Below are positions 1 to 7,137 of a stretch of DNA of 11,549 nt, piece by piece. Source of the stretch: Lachnospiraceae bacterium UBA7026 (lineage in GTDB: Bacteria; Bacillota; Clostridia; Lachnospirales; Lachnospiraceae); the NCBI GenBank assembly GCA_002494165.1, contig DLBH01000060.1, forward strand, positions 513 to 12,061, in the 5' to 3' direction. Position 1 is the stretch's first letter. Each line of letters opens with the position of its first letter. The position numbers and the translations under genes were made by a program. The notes under the pieces were generated by a model. The model made no database searches and had not been told where the DNA came from. It worked only from the letters and a program-made list of their open reading frames with translations.

Positions 1-459
1 CTTGGCCATGGCCAGGAACATCTTTCTCAGGTTCTCCGCCTGGACGTCCATCTTGTCATGGGCATAGGAAAGCTGTCCCAGCTTTGTCACGCCTTCGACG
101 AGCTGGGCTACCTCCTCGTTAAACTCCCTTGTGATGTCCTCCTCCGTATAGCGGGTGTCTTCCACCACATCGTGAAGGATGCCAGCCACAATGGTCTCCT
201 TGTCCAGCTCCAGCTCCGCCAGTATGATGGCCACGCAAAGCGGATGGATAATATAAGGCTCTCCTGACTTCCTCTTCTGCTGCTTGTGAGCACTGGCTGC
301 CAGCTTGTAGGCCTTTTCAATCATACTGGTATCTGTCGATGGATGGTAATCATGAATGGTCTGGATCAGTTTATCATACAGAATCTGGGGATCCGTGAAA
401 TCCTCCGGATGACTGATCTCTCTTTGGGTTCTTATTACATTCTGTTGAGAAGTATACAT
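1..459 (-). CDS. rel: Bifunctional (p)ppGpp synthetase/hydrolase, RelA/SpoT family (N-terminal part, cut by window edge)
   Basis: Only the first 153 codons are present; the gene continues past base 1. The Rel/SpoT enzyme makes and degrades the alarmone (p)ppGpp in the stringent response. The visible part is the start of the HD hydrolase domain: AHKQQKRKSGEPYIIHP (residues 57-73) holds the first metal-ligand histidine (H58), and ILHDVVEDT (94-102) holds the HD pair H96/D97 and the E100/D101 pair. VEGVTKLGQL and the AENLRKM segment follow in the usual order. Intact hydrolase residues point to a long bifunctional Rel rather than a synthetase-only RelA, but the synthetase, TGS and ACT domains lie outside the window. 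I chose the ATG at 459, which follows a GGTG about 6 bases upstream; two in-frame GTG codons at 468 and 471 are alternatives. The gene stands alone behind a 338-base gap. Confidence 0.95.
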   Translation of the reverse strand, partial: MYTSQQNVIRTQREISHPEDFTDPQILYDKLIQTIHDYHPSTDTSMIEKAYKLAASAHKQQKRKSGEPYIIHPLCVAIILAELELDKETIVAGILHDVVEDTRYTEEDITREFNEEVAQLVEGVTKLGQLSYAHDKMDVQAENLRKMFLAMAK

Positions 460-574
460 GCCAATCACCACTTTTCCAGAATAATCTCTCTGTCTGCTCT
501 TCCCTGTCATATAAGGTCTTCTTCTTGTGTCTTCCTAAATTTTTCTGGTCTTTTATGATATCCTTCTAATCCTG

Positions 575-615
575 CCGGATTCCCTGCAGCTCTCTCAGGG
601 AGAAAAGGACTCCGG
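575..615 (-). promoter_or_regulatory. Two-tier hairpin in the rel 5' leader
   Basis: An inner inverted repeat TCCCTG (581-586) / CAGGGA (596-601) is enclosed by an outer pair CCGGA (575-579) / TCCGG (611-615). It lies about 115 bases upstream of the rel start, inside the transcript if the proposed promoter is right. There is no U-run, so it is not an obvious terminator. Its role is unknown. Confidence 0.35.
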
Positions 616-650
616 TCATGATCCTGAATAGATATTATGACCCATTTTAG

Positions 651-680
651 ATCATATAAATAAAAAATATTGTACACCAA
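651..680 (-). promoter_or_regulatory. Possible sigma-A promoter for rel
   Basis: On the minus strand, TTGGTG (675-680) is followed after 18 bases by TATGAT (651-656). The -10 box matches 5 of 6 consensus positions; the -35 matches 3. Transcription would start near 644, giving a leader of about 185 bases. In such A/T-rich sequence a chance match is quite possible. Confidence 0.33.
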
Positions 681-697
681 AACAGGCCGCTTTGCAA

Positions 698-733
698 GAA
701 ATGGATATCAAGCCTTCGCCTGGTATCCATTTC
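698..733 (-). terminator. Inverted repeat downstream of pyrI, possible terminator
   Basis: GAAATGGATA (698-707) is exactly complementary to TATCCATTTC (724-733). The interior can pair further through six positions, with one mismatch and one wobble, leaving a 4-base loop. On the minus strand the stem ends in TTTCTTG, a short and imperfect U-tail. It sits 65 bases past the pyrI stop, where a pyrBI terminator is expected. The weak tail keeps confidence moderate. Confidence 0.45.
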
Positions 734-797
734 AATTATTAATCTTTCAGTAACATAGTACTTCTATCATCTGCCGCCCTGGGCGGTCTGGGAAAAA

Positions 798-1223
798 TTA
801 ATAGTATTTACTTTTCTGGGACTCACAGTAAGCACAGCGGTAGATCCTGTTCTCCCGGTCTGTCAGCTTGAAAATGTGGTCCAGGGTATCCTCCACGGAG
901 GTGATGCATCTGGGGTTCCTGCAGCGGACGATATTGACGATCTTTTCCGGGAGGGCAAGATGCTTCTTCTCTACGATCTTGCTGTCCTTGATGTAACAGA
1001 CTGTAATATCGGGATCTATATAGCCCAACACATCCAGATTCAGATCCATGGTGTCCGCAATCTTTATGATATCCTTCTTACCCATCTTGTTGCTGGTCAC
1101 ATTTTTTATGATGGCAACACTGCAATCCAGGTCATCGAGGCCCAGGTAATGATAGATCTGCATGCTCTTCCCTGCCTTGATATGGTCAAGGACGATTCCG
1201 TTTTTAATACTGTCAATTTTCAT
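798..1223 (-). CDS. pyrI: Aspartate carbamoyltransferase regulatory subunit
   Basis: PyrI (141 residues) binds nucleotide effectors and joins catalytic PyrB trimers in the first committed step of pyrimidine synthesis. The N-terminal allosteric domain starts [15 protein letters not shown], with [14 protein letters not shown] close to the enterobacterial family pattern. The C-terminal zinc domain carries C101-x4-C106 and C130-x2-C133, the same Cx4C...CxxC layout as the four zinc ligands of E. coli PyrI. Length is slightly below the 153 residues of the E. coli protein. The ATG at 1223 is preceded by GGGGGTG with good spacing. The start lies inside the end of pyrB, overlapping by 11 bp, so the two are almost certainly co-transcribed and perhaps translationally coupled. 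The stop TAA is at 800-798. Confidence 0.97.
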   Translation of the reverse strand: MKIDSIKNGIVLDHIKAGKSMQIYHYLGLDDLDCSVAIIKNVTSNKMGKKDIIKIADTMDLNLDVLGYIDPDITVCYIKDSKIVEKKHLALPEKIVNIVRCRNPRCITSVEDTLDHIFKLTDRENRIYRCAYCESQKSKYY

Positions 1224-2139
1224 CTGCGCTCACCCCCAGTAAATACATGATCAAGGCCATACGAATATATTTTCCATAAAGGGCCTGTTTGAAATAGCAT
1301 GCCCTCGGGTCATCATCCACCTTGATGGATATCTCATTCACTCTTGGCAGTGGATGCATGATACAAAGATCCTTCTTGGCGGAAGCCAGCTTTCTTTCGT
1401 CGAGAATAAAGCTGTCTTTCAGTCTGATATAGTCAGCCTCATTGAAGAAACGTTCCTTCTGGACACGGGTCATATAGAGGATGTCAAGTTCGGGCATGAC
1501 CTCTTCCATGGTCTTTACCTCCCGGTAGGAGATATTCTTTTTCTCAAATACATCTTTTATAATGTATTCCGGCAGGCGGAGCTCCTCTGGGGATATCATG
1601 ATGAAATGGATATCCTCATAGCGGCTCAAGGCCTTAATGAGGGAATGGACTGTCCTGCCGAACTTGAGGTCGCCACACATACCAATGGTAAAACCATTCA
1701 GCCTTCCCTTTTCCTGGTGGATGGTCATCAGGTCCGTCAGGGTCTGGGTCGGATGGTTGTGACCGCCGTCACCGGCGTTGATGAGGGGCACATCCAGCTT
1801 TCTTGATGCCGCGAAGGGGGCGCCTTCCTTTGGATGTCTCATGGCTATGATATCCGCGTAGCCGGACACTACCCGGACCGTATCTGAAACGCTTTCGCCC
1901 TTGGTGGCAGATGAAGAATCTGCCGACGAAAAGCCTAAGATACTTCCTCCCAGTTCCAGCATGGCTGCCTCAAAACTCAGTCTGGTTCTTGTGCTAGGTT
2001 CAAAAAACAATGTTGCCAGCTTTTTATGTCTGCATACTTCCTGGTACTTTTCTTTGTTGAGAATAATATCATCCGCTACGGTAAGCAGATGATCGATCTC
2101 CTGAACTGACAGATCCATAGGATCAATTAAATGTTTCAT
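1213..2139 (-). CDS. pyrB: Aspartate carbamoyltransferase catalytic subunit
   Basis: PyrB (308 residues, the usual length) condenses carbamoyl phosphate and aspartate to N-carbamoyl-L-aspartate in the cytoplasm. Visible motifs in order: FFEPSTRTR (46-53), the carbamoyl-phosphate loop with S49-T50-R51-T52-R53; SSATKGES (76-83), whose K80 comes from the neighbouring subunit's mobile loop in the known enzyme; GHNHPTQ (126-132); [12 protein letters not shown] (156-167), the start of the aspartate domain; and [10 protein letters not shown] near the C-terminus. All catalytic segments appear intact. The ATG at 2139 follows a strong AGGAGG seven bases upstream. It is the first gene of a pyrB-pyrI pair. 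The leader is only about 18 bases, so neither an attenuator nor a PyrR-binding loop fits between promoter and start. Confidence 0.98.
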   Translation of the reverse strand: MKHLIDPMDLSVQEIDHLLTVADDIILNKEKYQEVCRHKKLATLFFEPSTRTRLSFEAAMLELGGSILGFSSADSSSATKGESVSDTVRVVSGYADIIAMRHPKEGAPFAASRKLDVPLINAGDGGHNHPTQTLTDLMTIHQEKGRLNGFTIGMCGDLKFGRTVHSLIKALSRYEDIHFIMISPEELRLPEYIIKDVFEKKNISYREVKTMEEVMPELDILYMTRVQKERFFNEADYIRLKDSFILDERKLASAKKDLCIMHPLPRVNEISIKVDDDPRACYFKQALYGKYIRMALIMYLLGVSADEN

Positions 2140-2163
2140 TGAATCCTCCTCTTAATCATATTT

Positions 2164-2192
2164 GGTATATCCATTCTAATGCGATATGTCAA
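2164..2192 (-). promoter_or_regulatory. Sigma-A promoter of pyrBI
   Basis: On the minus strand a perfect TTGACA (2187-2192) is followed after exactly 17 bases by TATACC (2164-2169, 4 of 6). The predicted transcription start near 2157 leaves about 18 bases before the pyrB ATG, most of it the ribosome binding site. Control would have to act at initiation or on the enzyme through PyrI. Confidence 0.7.
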
Positions 2193-2324
2193 GGCCTGAC
2201 AGCATCCGGTCACCCGGCCGGTCCGGCACTATGCCCGGTCAGCGAAATGTTTCCCTTTTCCCCGACAGCCGTAAACCCGGCTCTGTGGAAGGAATTATTC
2301 CCACATCCTCTCCGCGGCAGGCAA

Positions 2325-3209
2325 TTATCCCTGCACTGCGTATGCTTTTTCAAACAGGTAAAGGGGATGGTAGGACATCTTGGACTTTCTAAGGCCCTCG
2401 TCCCCTACATCATCCTCCCGGTTTACATATTTACAATCTCCTGCCTCATGGAGCAGAAACTGCTGGCAGATCATGGGATAGGCTCCCGGAATGTCTGCAT
2501 AGGCCTTCTCCACATGGACCACAAAGGTGTCAGAATTGATCTTCTCCCCAACAGAAAAGGCAATCACCCTTTCATCCGCCCTCAGCAGGCCTGCCTTCTG
2601 GCCCAGAAAATCTCTCTGCTTCAGGTAATGTTCCGAGACAAGGACCTCTGTATTCTTTTCCAGATTATCTTTTGGCACATAAAGTTCTTTCCACTCCTTG
2701 AGCATCTTGAGACACTCCGCCAGATTCTCCTGGGTCACAGGCTCGTAGGCCCAGTCCGGGTAAAGTTTCTTAAACTTATTAATATGATTCTTTTTCCCAT
2801 GGTATTTTCTGCCGCTCATCTTTTGGAGTTTCTCACAGTCATAGATATAATCGGCGATATCCCTGTCGTAATTGACCTGGAAAACCCCTGGAAAATGCTG
2901 ATTGAGAACCTCCTCGTGCTCCCGGTAAACATTATTGAGAATCAGCTTTCTCTTATGCTTTTCTGCGTAGGCCAGCAGTTTCTCAATAACCGGAACCGGG
3001 TTCCCGCTTCCAATGGGATAACAGAAGGAAGTAAGCACATCACGGCTTCTCATCACCAGCATGTCATCCAGAATCGCGTATTCCAGATTGTAAAAATGTC
3101 TCCAAAGATACAGCGTGGCAAAGCACATGTCACAGCTGCGTGAATCGATCTGGCTCAGATATTTTTCGAATACCTCTTTATCTCTGGCCCTGATCGGTTG
3201 GAATTCCAT
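2325..3209 (-). CDS. DUF2156-family protein (GNAT-like, LPG-synthase C-terminal-type domain)
   Basis: A 294-residue soluble protein resembling the DUF2156 family (PF09924 type), related in fold to the catalytic domain of phosphatidylglycerol lysyltransferase (MprF). It lacks membrane segments, so it is not a full MprF. Conserved-looking segments are RSCDMCFATLYLWR (24-37), YDRDIADYIYD (114-124), the basic LQKMSGRKYHGKKNHINKFKK (128-148), an acetyltransferase-like core around LLRADERVIAFSVGE (208-222) and VNREDDVGDEGLRKSKMSYHP (262-282). In some relatives a basic segment of this kind contacts nucleotide or tRNA, but the substrate here cannot be read from sequence. I chose the ATG at 3209, preceded by AGAGG seven bases upstream; an upstream ATG at 3257 has no ribosome binding site. 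The gene lies alone between the icd terminator and the pyrBI promoter. The family call is from memory. Confidence 0.8.
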   Translation of the reverse strand: MEFQPIRARDKEVFEKYLSQIDSRSCDMCFATLYLWRHFYNLEYAILDDMLVMRSRDVLTSFCYPIGSGNPVPVIEKLLAYAEKHKRKLILNNVYREHEEVLNQHFPGVFQVNYDRDIADYIYDCEKLQKMSGRKYHGKKNHINKFKKLYPDWAYEPVTQENLAECLKMLKEWKELYVPKDNLEKNTEVLVSEHYLKQRDFLGQKAGLLRADERVIAFSVGEKINSDTFVVHVEKAYADIPGAYPMICQQFLLHEAGDCKYVNREDDVGDEGLRKSKMSYHPLYLFEKAYAVQG

Positions 3210-3362
3210 AAATATACCTCTTTTCAATATAGAGTAACAAAAAGCATCCTCTTTCATTTATCTTAATGGTAACTTACCAAAATAATGGATGAATATCAAC
3301 TGAAATATTTTTTTTGGGAATAATATATAATTCATACCTGTCTGACGGACCTGGGACATAGG

Positions 3363-3399
3363 AAAACCACAGTATACTGTGACAGTATACTATGGTTTT
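3363..3399 (-). terminator. Rho-independent terminator after icd
   Basis: AAAACCACAGTATACTG (3363-3379) pairs with CAGTATACTATGGTTTT (3383-3399) over 17 positions with a single C/T difference and a 3-base loop. It begins 11 bases past the icd stop. A-rich and T-rich stem ends make it able to act in both directions, but only the minus-strand gene needs it here. Confidence 0.85.
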
Positions 3400-3409
3400 A
3401 TATATCATT

Positions 3410-4618
3410 TTATAATATTGCTTCCAGGTTGGTCCGGATGGCTTTGATAAAGTCCTGGCTGTTAACCGCATTTACCTTTTCAAGGGTTGTGATCAGGGCC
3501 AGGTCCTTAGTCATAGTTCCGCCTTCAATGGTGTCGATGGTGGCCTTCTCCAGCTTGTCGGCAAAATCTGCCAGGGCGTCTATGCCGTCCAGCCGTCCTC
3601 TCTTGCGGAGGGCTCCTGTCCAGGCAAAGATAGTTGCCACGGAATTGGTGGAGGTCTCCTCCCCATTCAGGTGCTTGTAGTAGTGTCTCTGGACTGTGCC
3701 GTGGGCCGCCTCATACTCTGTGGTTCCGTCGGGAGCCACCAGAACAGAGGTCATCATGGCCAGGGACCCGAAGGCTGTGGCTACCATGTCGCTCATGACG
3801 TCACCGTCGTAGTTCTTGCAGGCCCAGATATAGCCGCCTTCAGACCGGATTACCCGGGCTACGGCGTCGTCGATCAGAGTATAGAAATACTCTATGCCGG
3901 CCTGGTCAAACTTGTCCTTGTATTCCCGGTCAAAGATATCCTGGAAAATATCCTTGAAGCTGTGGTCATATTTCTTGGAAATCGTGTCCTTGGAGGAGAA
4001 CCAAAGGTCCTGGCCTGTCTCCAAAGCATAATTAAAGCAGGACCGGGCAAAGCTTTCAATGGAGGAGAAGAGGTTATGCATCCCCTGGACGATACCGGGA
4101 CCGTCAAAGTCATGAATCAGTTCTCTCATCTCGCTGCCGTCCTCCGCGGTAAAGACGATCTCTGCCTTACCGGGGCTGGGAATCTTCATCTCGGAAGCCT
4201 TGTAGACATCACCATAGGCATGTCTTGCGATGGTGATGGGCTTCTTCCAGGTCCTGACTGTGGGGTCAATCCCTTTTACGACAATGGGAGCCCGGAAAAC
4301 TGTACCGTCCAGAATGGCACGGATGGTACCGTTAGGACTCTTGTACATCTCTTTCAGATTATATTCCTCCACCCGGGCAGCATTGGGTGTGATCGTGGCA
4401 CATTTCACCGCAACACCGTATTTCTTAGCGGCAAGGGCGGAATCTATAGTGACCTGGTCCCCCGTCTCATCCCTGTACTTGAGACCGAGATCATAATACT
4501 CCGTCTTGAGATCGATAAATGGGAGCAGCAGCTCGTCCTTGATCATCTTCCAGAGGATTCTTGTCATCTCATCTCCATCCATCTCGACAAGGGGGGTGGT
4601 CATCTTTATTCTTTCCAT
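3410..4618 (-). CDS. icd: NADP-dependent isocitrate dehydrogenase, eukaryote-like type
   Basis: A 402-residue enzyme that oxidatively decarboxylates isocitrate to 2-oxoglutarate, yielding NADPH. It belongs to the dimeric class shared with human IDH1/IDH2 rather than the E. coli type. Evidence: [18 protein letters not shown] at the N-terminus; SPNGTIR (94-100), the isocitrate-binding serine loop; ARHAYGD (131-137), where R132 matches human IDH1 R132 even in number; [11 protein letters not shown] (208-218), with K210 matching the catalytic lysine; [21 protein letters not shown] region (269-289), holding the metal-binding aspartates; and HGTVQRHY (306-313), whose R311/H312 pair marks NADP preference in this class. 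I start at ATG 4618, after AAGGAG with eight-base spacing. An in-frame ATG at 4663 lies at or upstream of the predicted transcription start and is rejected. It is monocistronic, with its own promoter and terminator. Confidence 0.97.
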   Translation of the reverse strand: MERIKMTTPLVEMDGDEMTRILWKMIKDELLLPFIDLKTEYYDLGLKYRDETGDQVTIDSALAAKKYGVAVKCATITPNAARVEEYNLKEMYKSPNGTIRAILDGTVFRAPIVVKGIDPTVRTWKKPITIARHAYGDVYKASEMKIPSPGKAEIVFTAEDGSEMRELIHDFDGPGIVQGMHNLFSSIESFARSCFNYALETGQDLWFSSKDTISKKYDHSFKDIFQDIFDREYKDKFDQAGIEYFYTLIDDAVARVIRSEGGYIWACKNYDGDVMSDMVATAFGSLAMMTSVLVAPDGTTEYEAAHGTVQRHYYKHLNGEETSTNSVATIFAWTGALRKRGRLDGIDALADFADKLEKATIDTIEGGTMTKDLALITTLEKVNAVNSQDFIKAIRTNLEAIL

Positions 4619-4668
4619 AATAGGAGCTCCTTTCATGGGGGAGTTATCGTCTGTATACACCAAGGACT

Positions 4669-4698
4669 ATTATATAGTATGACCCCTGTTTATTGCAA
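4669..4698 (-). promoter_or_regulatory. Sigma-A promoter of icd
   Basis: On the minus strand TTGCAA (4693-4698) is followed after 18 bases by a perfect TATAAT (4669-4674). Transcription should begin near 4662, giving a 43-base leader before the ATG at 4618 and excluding the upstream ATG at 4663 as a start. Confidence 0.7.
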
Positions 4699-4732
4699 GT
4701 TTTTTCATCAGATTATTCATAACTGCCCCTGT

Positions 4733-4750
4733 AAACCTGCTTGCAGGCTT
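4733..4750 (-). terminator. Weak hairpin downstream of dtd, possible terminator
   Basis: AAACCTG (4733-4739) and CAGGCTT (4744-4750) form a 7-bp stem with one wobble and a 4-base loop, about 48 bases past the dtd stop and just upstream of the icd promoter. On the minus strand it ends in TTTA, a poor U-tail, so some read-through into icd is possible. Confidence 0.33.
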
Positions 4751-4797
4751 TATCAGGCAATTTTTACCAAAGGCTCTTTCAACAGGCCAGCTCCCAT

Positions 4798-5244
4798 CTA
4801 CAGGTCCCTGCTGTCAAGGACGATGGTAAAGGGGCCGTCATTACAAAGCTCCACTTCCATGACCGCACCAAATACTCCATGCTGTACCCGTCTGACCATC
4901 TGCCGGCTCTCCCGGATAAAGGCCTCGTACATCTCCTGGGCCCGGGCCGGGTCCCCGGCTTTGACAAAGCTGGGTCTCCTGCCCTTTTTACAGTCAGCCA
5001 GAAGGGTAAACTGGGATACCACCAGTAATTCCCCATCCACATCCTGGAGGGAAAGGTTGGTCTTTCCCTGGTCGTCATCAAAAATGCGAAGACCGATCAC
5101 CTTGCGCAAAAGCTTTTTAAGATCCCCATCCTCATCCCCCTGGGCCACACCCAGAAAAAGAAGAAGTCCCCGGCCAATCTGGCCGGTCACCTGCCCGTCC
5201 ACAGAAACGGATGCTCTCGATACCCTCTGTATTACTGCTTTCAT
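4798..5244 (-). CDS. dtd: D-aminoacyl-tRNA deacylase
   Basis: DTD (148 residues, the normal length) hydrolyses D-amino acids, and glycine mischarged on tRNA-Ala, off tRNAs in the cytoplasm. The N-terminus MKAVIQRVSRASVSVDG is characteristic. The two active-site signatures are present: SQFTL (77-81) and the Gly-Pro motif in NDGPFT (135-140, G137-P138), which blocks L-aminoacyl substrates in the known enzyme. KGRRPSFVKAGDP (87-99) is also typical. ATG 5244 is preceded by GGGAGGAGA with good spacing. A strong terminator at 5364-5393 separates it from dapB, so it needs its own promoter. A TATAAG at 5326-5331 (minus) is the best -10 candidate, but I see no good -35. Between it and the start is a GCCGGC hairpin (5268-5287). 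Confidence 0.97.
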   Translation of the reverse strand: MKAVIQRVSRASVSVDGQVTGQIGRGLLLFLGVAQGDEDGDLKKLLRKVIGLRIFDDDQGKTNLSLQDVDGELLVVSQFTLLADCKKGRRPSFVKAGDPARAQEMYEAFIRESRQMVRRVQHGVFGAVMEVELCNDGPFTIVLDSRDL

Positions 5245-5267
5245 TGATCTCCTCCCTACCAGCCTTT

Positions 5268-5287
5268 GCCGGCAAGCTTAGGCCGGC
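5268..5287 (-). promoter_or_regulatory. GC-rich hairpin in the dtd leader
   Basis: Two copies of the palindrome GCCGGC (5268-5273 and 5282-5287) flank an 8-base loop, giving a 6-bp G/C stem that ends 24 bases upstream of the dtd start codon, close to the ribosome binding site. No U-run follows. Function unknown; it may slow initiation or be incidental. Confidence 0.3.
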
Positions 5288-5358
5288 GGCCCAATTCCTG
5301 CAGGACCCTTCCAAGGCCAGATCTGCTTATAGCGGTCAGTTGCCGGGAAATGTCCTGC

Positions 5359-5393
5359 CCATAAAAATGAGAGATCCGGAGATCTCTCATTTT
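5359..5393 (-). terminator. Rho-independent terminator of the cobO-like/dapA/dapB operon
   Basis: AAAATGAGAGATC (5364-5376) and GATCTCTCATTTT (5381-5393) form a perfect 13-bp stem with a 4-base loop, followed on the minus strand by a run of T residues. It starts 25 bases past the dapB stop. It is the clearest terminator in the window. Confidence 0.92.
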
Positions 5394-5417
5394 CTATGAA
5401 AAATACTTATTTATCTT

Positions 5418-6179
5418 TTATTTACCATCGATGACATGACTCATATTGTAGAGTCCTGCCGGTTTGCCGGCCAGGAACCTGGCCGCCTCAATGGCACCCT
5501 TGCCAAAAACGGCGCGGGAGTAAGCCGTATGACTGATCTCCACCACCTCGTCCGTACCGGCAAAAATCACATCGTGGACTCCCACAATGGTTCCGCCCCG
5601 GACAGCGGATATTCCAATCTCGTTGGAAGGTCTCTGTTCCCTTCTCTGGCTGCGGTCGTAAACATAATTATAACGCTGGTCAGTCGCCTCATTGATGGCA
5701 TCAGCTAGAGCCAGGGCCGTTCCGGAAGGAGCGTCCAGCTTTCTGCGGTGATGCTTCTCTACAATATCGATGTCAAAGCCGGCATCTCCCAGAATCCTTG
5801 CCGCCGTCTGCAGCAGCTTCATCAGGGTATTGATGCCCAGGGACATATTTGCCGACCGGAGAATGGCAACAGACTGGCTGGCCTTCTCTAAGTGGGCAAT
5901 CTGGTCTTCACTGAGACCGGTAGTACATTCTACCAGGGGAACCTTATGGCTGGCGGCATAATCAATGACACTGTCCACAGCGGCAGCTGAGGAGAAGTCA
6001 ATAATCACATCCGTCTCGACATCGCAGTCATCTAAGGACCGGAATACAGGAAAGGCTGTCTGGCTGTCCCCATAGGGATCCACACCGGCTGCCACCTGGA
6101 CATCCTTCATATCCGCGATCAGGTCTGAGATCACATGTCCCATATGACCATTACATCCATATAATAAAACATTAATCAT
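5418..6179 (-). CDS. dapB: 4-hydroxy-tetrahydrodipicolinate reductase
   Basis: DapB (253 residues) reduces the DapA product to tetrahydrodipicolinate with NAD(P)H in the diaminopimelate/lysine pathway. The N-terminal Rossmann domain shows GCNGHMGH (8-15) for the dinucleotide. DFSS (61-64) follows, and TTGLS (86-90) lies at the nucleotide site. The family signature VEKHHRRKLDAPSGTA spans 140-155; H143 and K147 match the catalytic H159/K163 pair of E. coli DapB. The C-terminal part GIEAARFLAGKPAGLYNMSHVI-like tail is typical, where the end of the protein reads MSHVIDGK. ATG 6179 follows AGGAGG at nine-base spacing. The gap to dapA is 24 bases, so the pair is surely co-transcribed, and the operon ends at the hairpin 5364-5393. 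Confidence 0.98.
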   Translation of the reverse strand: MINVLLYGCNGHMGHVISDLIADMKDVQVAAGVDPYGDSQTAFPVFRSLDDCDVETDVIIDFSSAAAVDSVIDYAASHKVPLVECTTGLSEDQIAHLEKASQSVAILRSANMSLGINTLMKLLQTAARILGDAGFDIDIVEKHHRRKLDAPSGTALALADAINEATDQRYNYVYDRSQRREQRPSNEIGISAVRGGTIVGVHDVIFAGTDEVVEISHTAYSRAVFGKGAIEAARFLAGKPAGLYNMSHVIDGK

Positions 6180-6203
6180 CCGGGTAACCTCCTGCCTTCA
6201 GGC

Positions 6204-7091
6204 TTATTTCAGAATGCCTGTGTCGATCATGGCCTTCTTAAGTCTCTCAGTAGTCTCCGGCTCCATCTCTGTCAGAGGACGTCTCAGATGGGGTCCGAAG
6301 AAGCCCATAAGCTCAATGGCCTTCTTAACAGGAATCGGATTCACCTCACAGAAGAGGGCCTTGATCAATTCAAAGTAGTAGAGCTGCAGTTCACGGCTCT
6401 TCTCAACATTACCTGCAAAGAACTCAGCACAGATATCATGGGTAGCCTTAGGCGCTATGTTGGAAAGGACTGAAATAACGCCCTTACCTCCAATGGACAG
6501 CATGGGTACAATCATGTCATCATTGCCGGAATAAATATCAATATCTCCCTGGGTGTCATACATTATCTGGGTTGCGAAAGCGATATCTCCCGTGGCTTCC
6601 TTTACAGCGACGATGTTGTCCACTTCTTTGAAAAGTCTGGCAATGGTCTTGGACTCCAGCTTACAGCCGGTACGTCCGGGAATATTATACAGAATAATGG
6701 GAAGATCTGTCTTGCCGGCAATGTGGCTGAAATGCTCGATCAGACCCTTCTGGGTAGCCTTGTTATAGTAGGGTGTCACAATCAGGGCACCGTCGGCTCC
6801 CGCTTCCTCAGCGGCCGTGGTAAGATACACAGCTGTGTGGGTATCATTGGAGCCTGTTCCGGCAATGACCGGAATCCTCTTATTTACCCGGTCCACGCAG
6901 TACTTGATTACATTGATGTGCTCCGGATGGTTCAGTGTGGAAGCCTCACCGGTAGTACCGCAGACGATAATAGCGTCTGTTCCGTTCTCTACCTGAAAAT
7001 CAATAAACTTACCAAAGCTATCATAGTCTACCTTATAGTTCTCATCAAATGGAGTTGCGATGGCAACGCCGGCACCTGTAAAAATTGCCAT
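6204..7091 (-). CDS. dapA: 4-hydroxy-tetrahydrodipicolinate synthase
   Basis: DapA condenses pyruvate with aspartate semialdehyde, the entry step of the diaminopimelate/lysine branch. It is a TIM-barrel aldolase of the DHDPS family, here 295 residues. Visible from the start MAIFTGAGVAIATPF: CGTTGEASTL (44-53) with T46/T47; the YYNK segment near 108-111 holding the tyrosine of the catalytic triad; YNIPGRTG (135-142) with catalytic Y135 and substrate R140; and VKEATGD (163-169) with the Schiff-base lysine K164. Two starts are possible: ATG 7091 (AAAGGA eight bases upstream, and a typical family N-terminus) and ATG 7100 (three more residues, AGGA eight bases upstream). I prefer 7091. It lies 46 bases after the cobO-like gene and 24 before dapB. 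I see no lysine riboswitch in the operon leader. Confidence 0.98.
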   Translation of the reverse strand: MAIFTGAGVAIATPFDENYKVDYDSFGKFIDFQVENGTDAIIVCGTTGEASTLNHPEHINVIKYCVDRVNKRIPVIAGTGSNDTHTAVYLTTAAEEAGADGALIVTPYYNKATQKGLIEHFSHIAGKTDLPIILYNIPGRTGCKLESKTIARLFKEVDNIVAVKEATGDIAFATQIMYDTQGDIDIYSGNDDMIVPMLSIGGKGVISVLSNIAPKATHDICAEFFAGNVEKSRELQLYYFELIKALFCEVNPIPVKKAIELMGFFGPHLRRPLTEMEPETTERLKKAMIDTGILK

Positions 7092-7137
7092 ATCTTTCAT
7101 CCTTTCTGTCCTGTCCGCTTATCCGCGGTGGCTGACC

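Larger units (their letters stand above)
460..797. other. Intergenic region between rel and pyrI
   Basis: These 338 bases hold no convincing gene on either strand. Reading toward rel (minus strand) they contain a 10-bp perfect inverted repeat (698-733), a possible promoter (651-680), an A/T-rich stretch (about 640-680) and a two-tier hairpin in the presumed rel leader (575-615). Just after the pyrI stop is a small CCGCC/GGCGG hairpin (774-786) with no U-run. Rel and pyrBI are probably separate transcription units. Confidence 0.6.

Noticed and set aside
2139..3143. A 334-codon open frame on the plus strand
   Set aside because: It is antisense to the DUF2156 gene and the pyrB leader, with no recognisable motif. 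The minus-strand genes explain the sequence.
3210..3257. Upstream start of the DUF2156 gene at ATG 3257
   Set aside because: No ribosome binding site precedes it; ATG 3209 has AGAGG at good spacing.
4619..4663. Upstream start of icd at ATG 4663
   Set aside because: It lies at the predicted transcription start and has no ribosome binding site, whereas ATG 4618 has AAGGAG and gives the family length.
3671..5281. A 536-codon open frame on the plus strand
   Set aside because: It lies antisense to icd and dtd, which have complete family motifs. Its translation shows no domain, and it has no ribosome binding site. It results from the codon pattern of the real genes.
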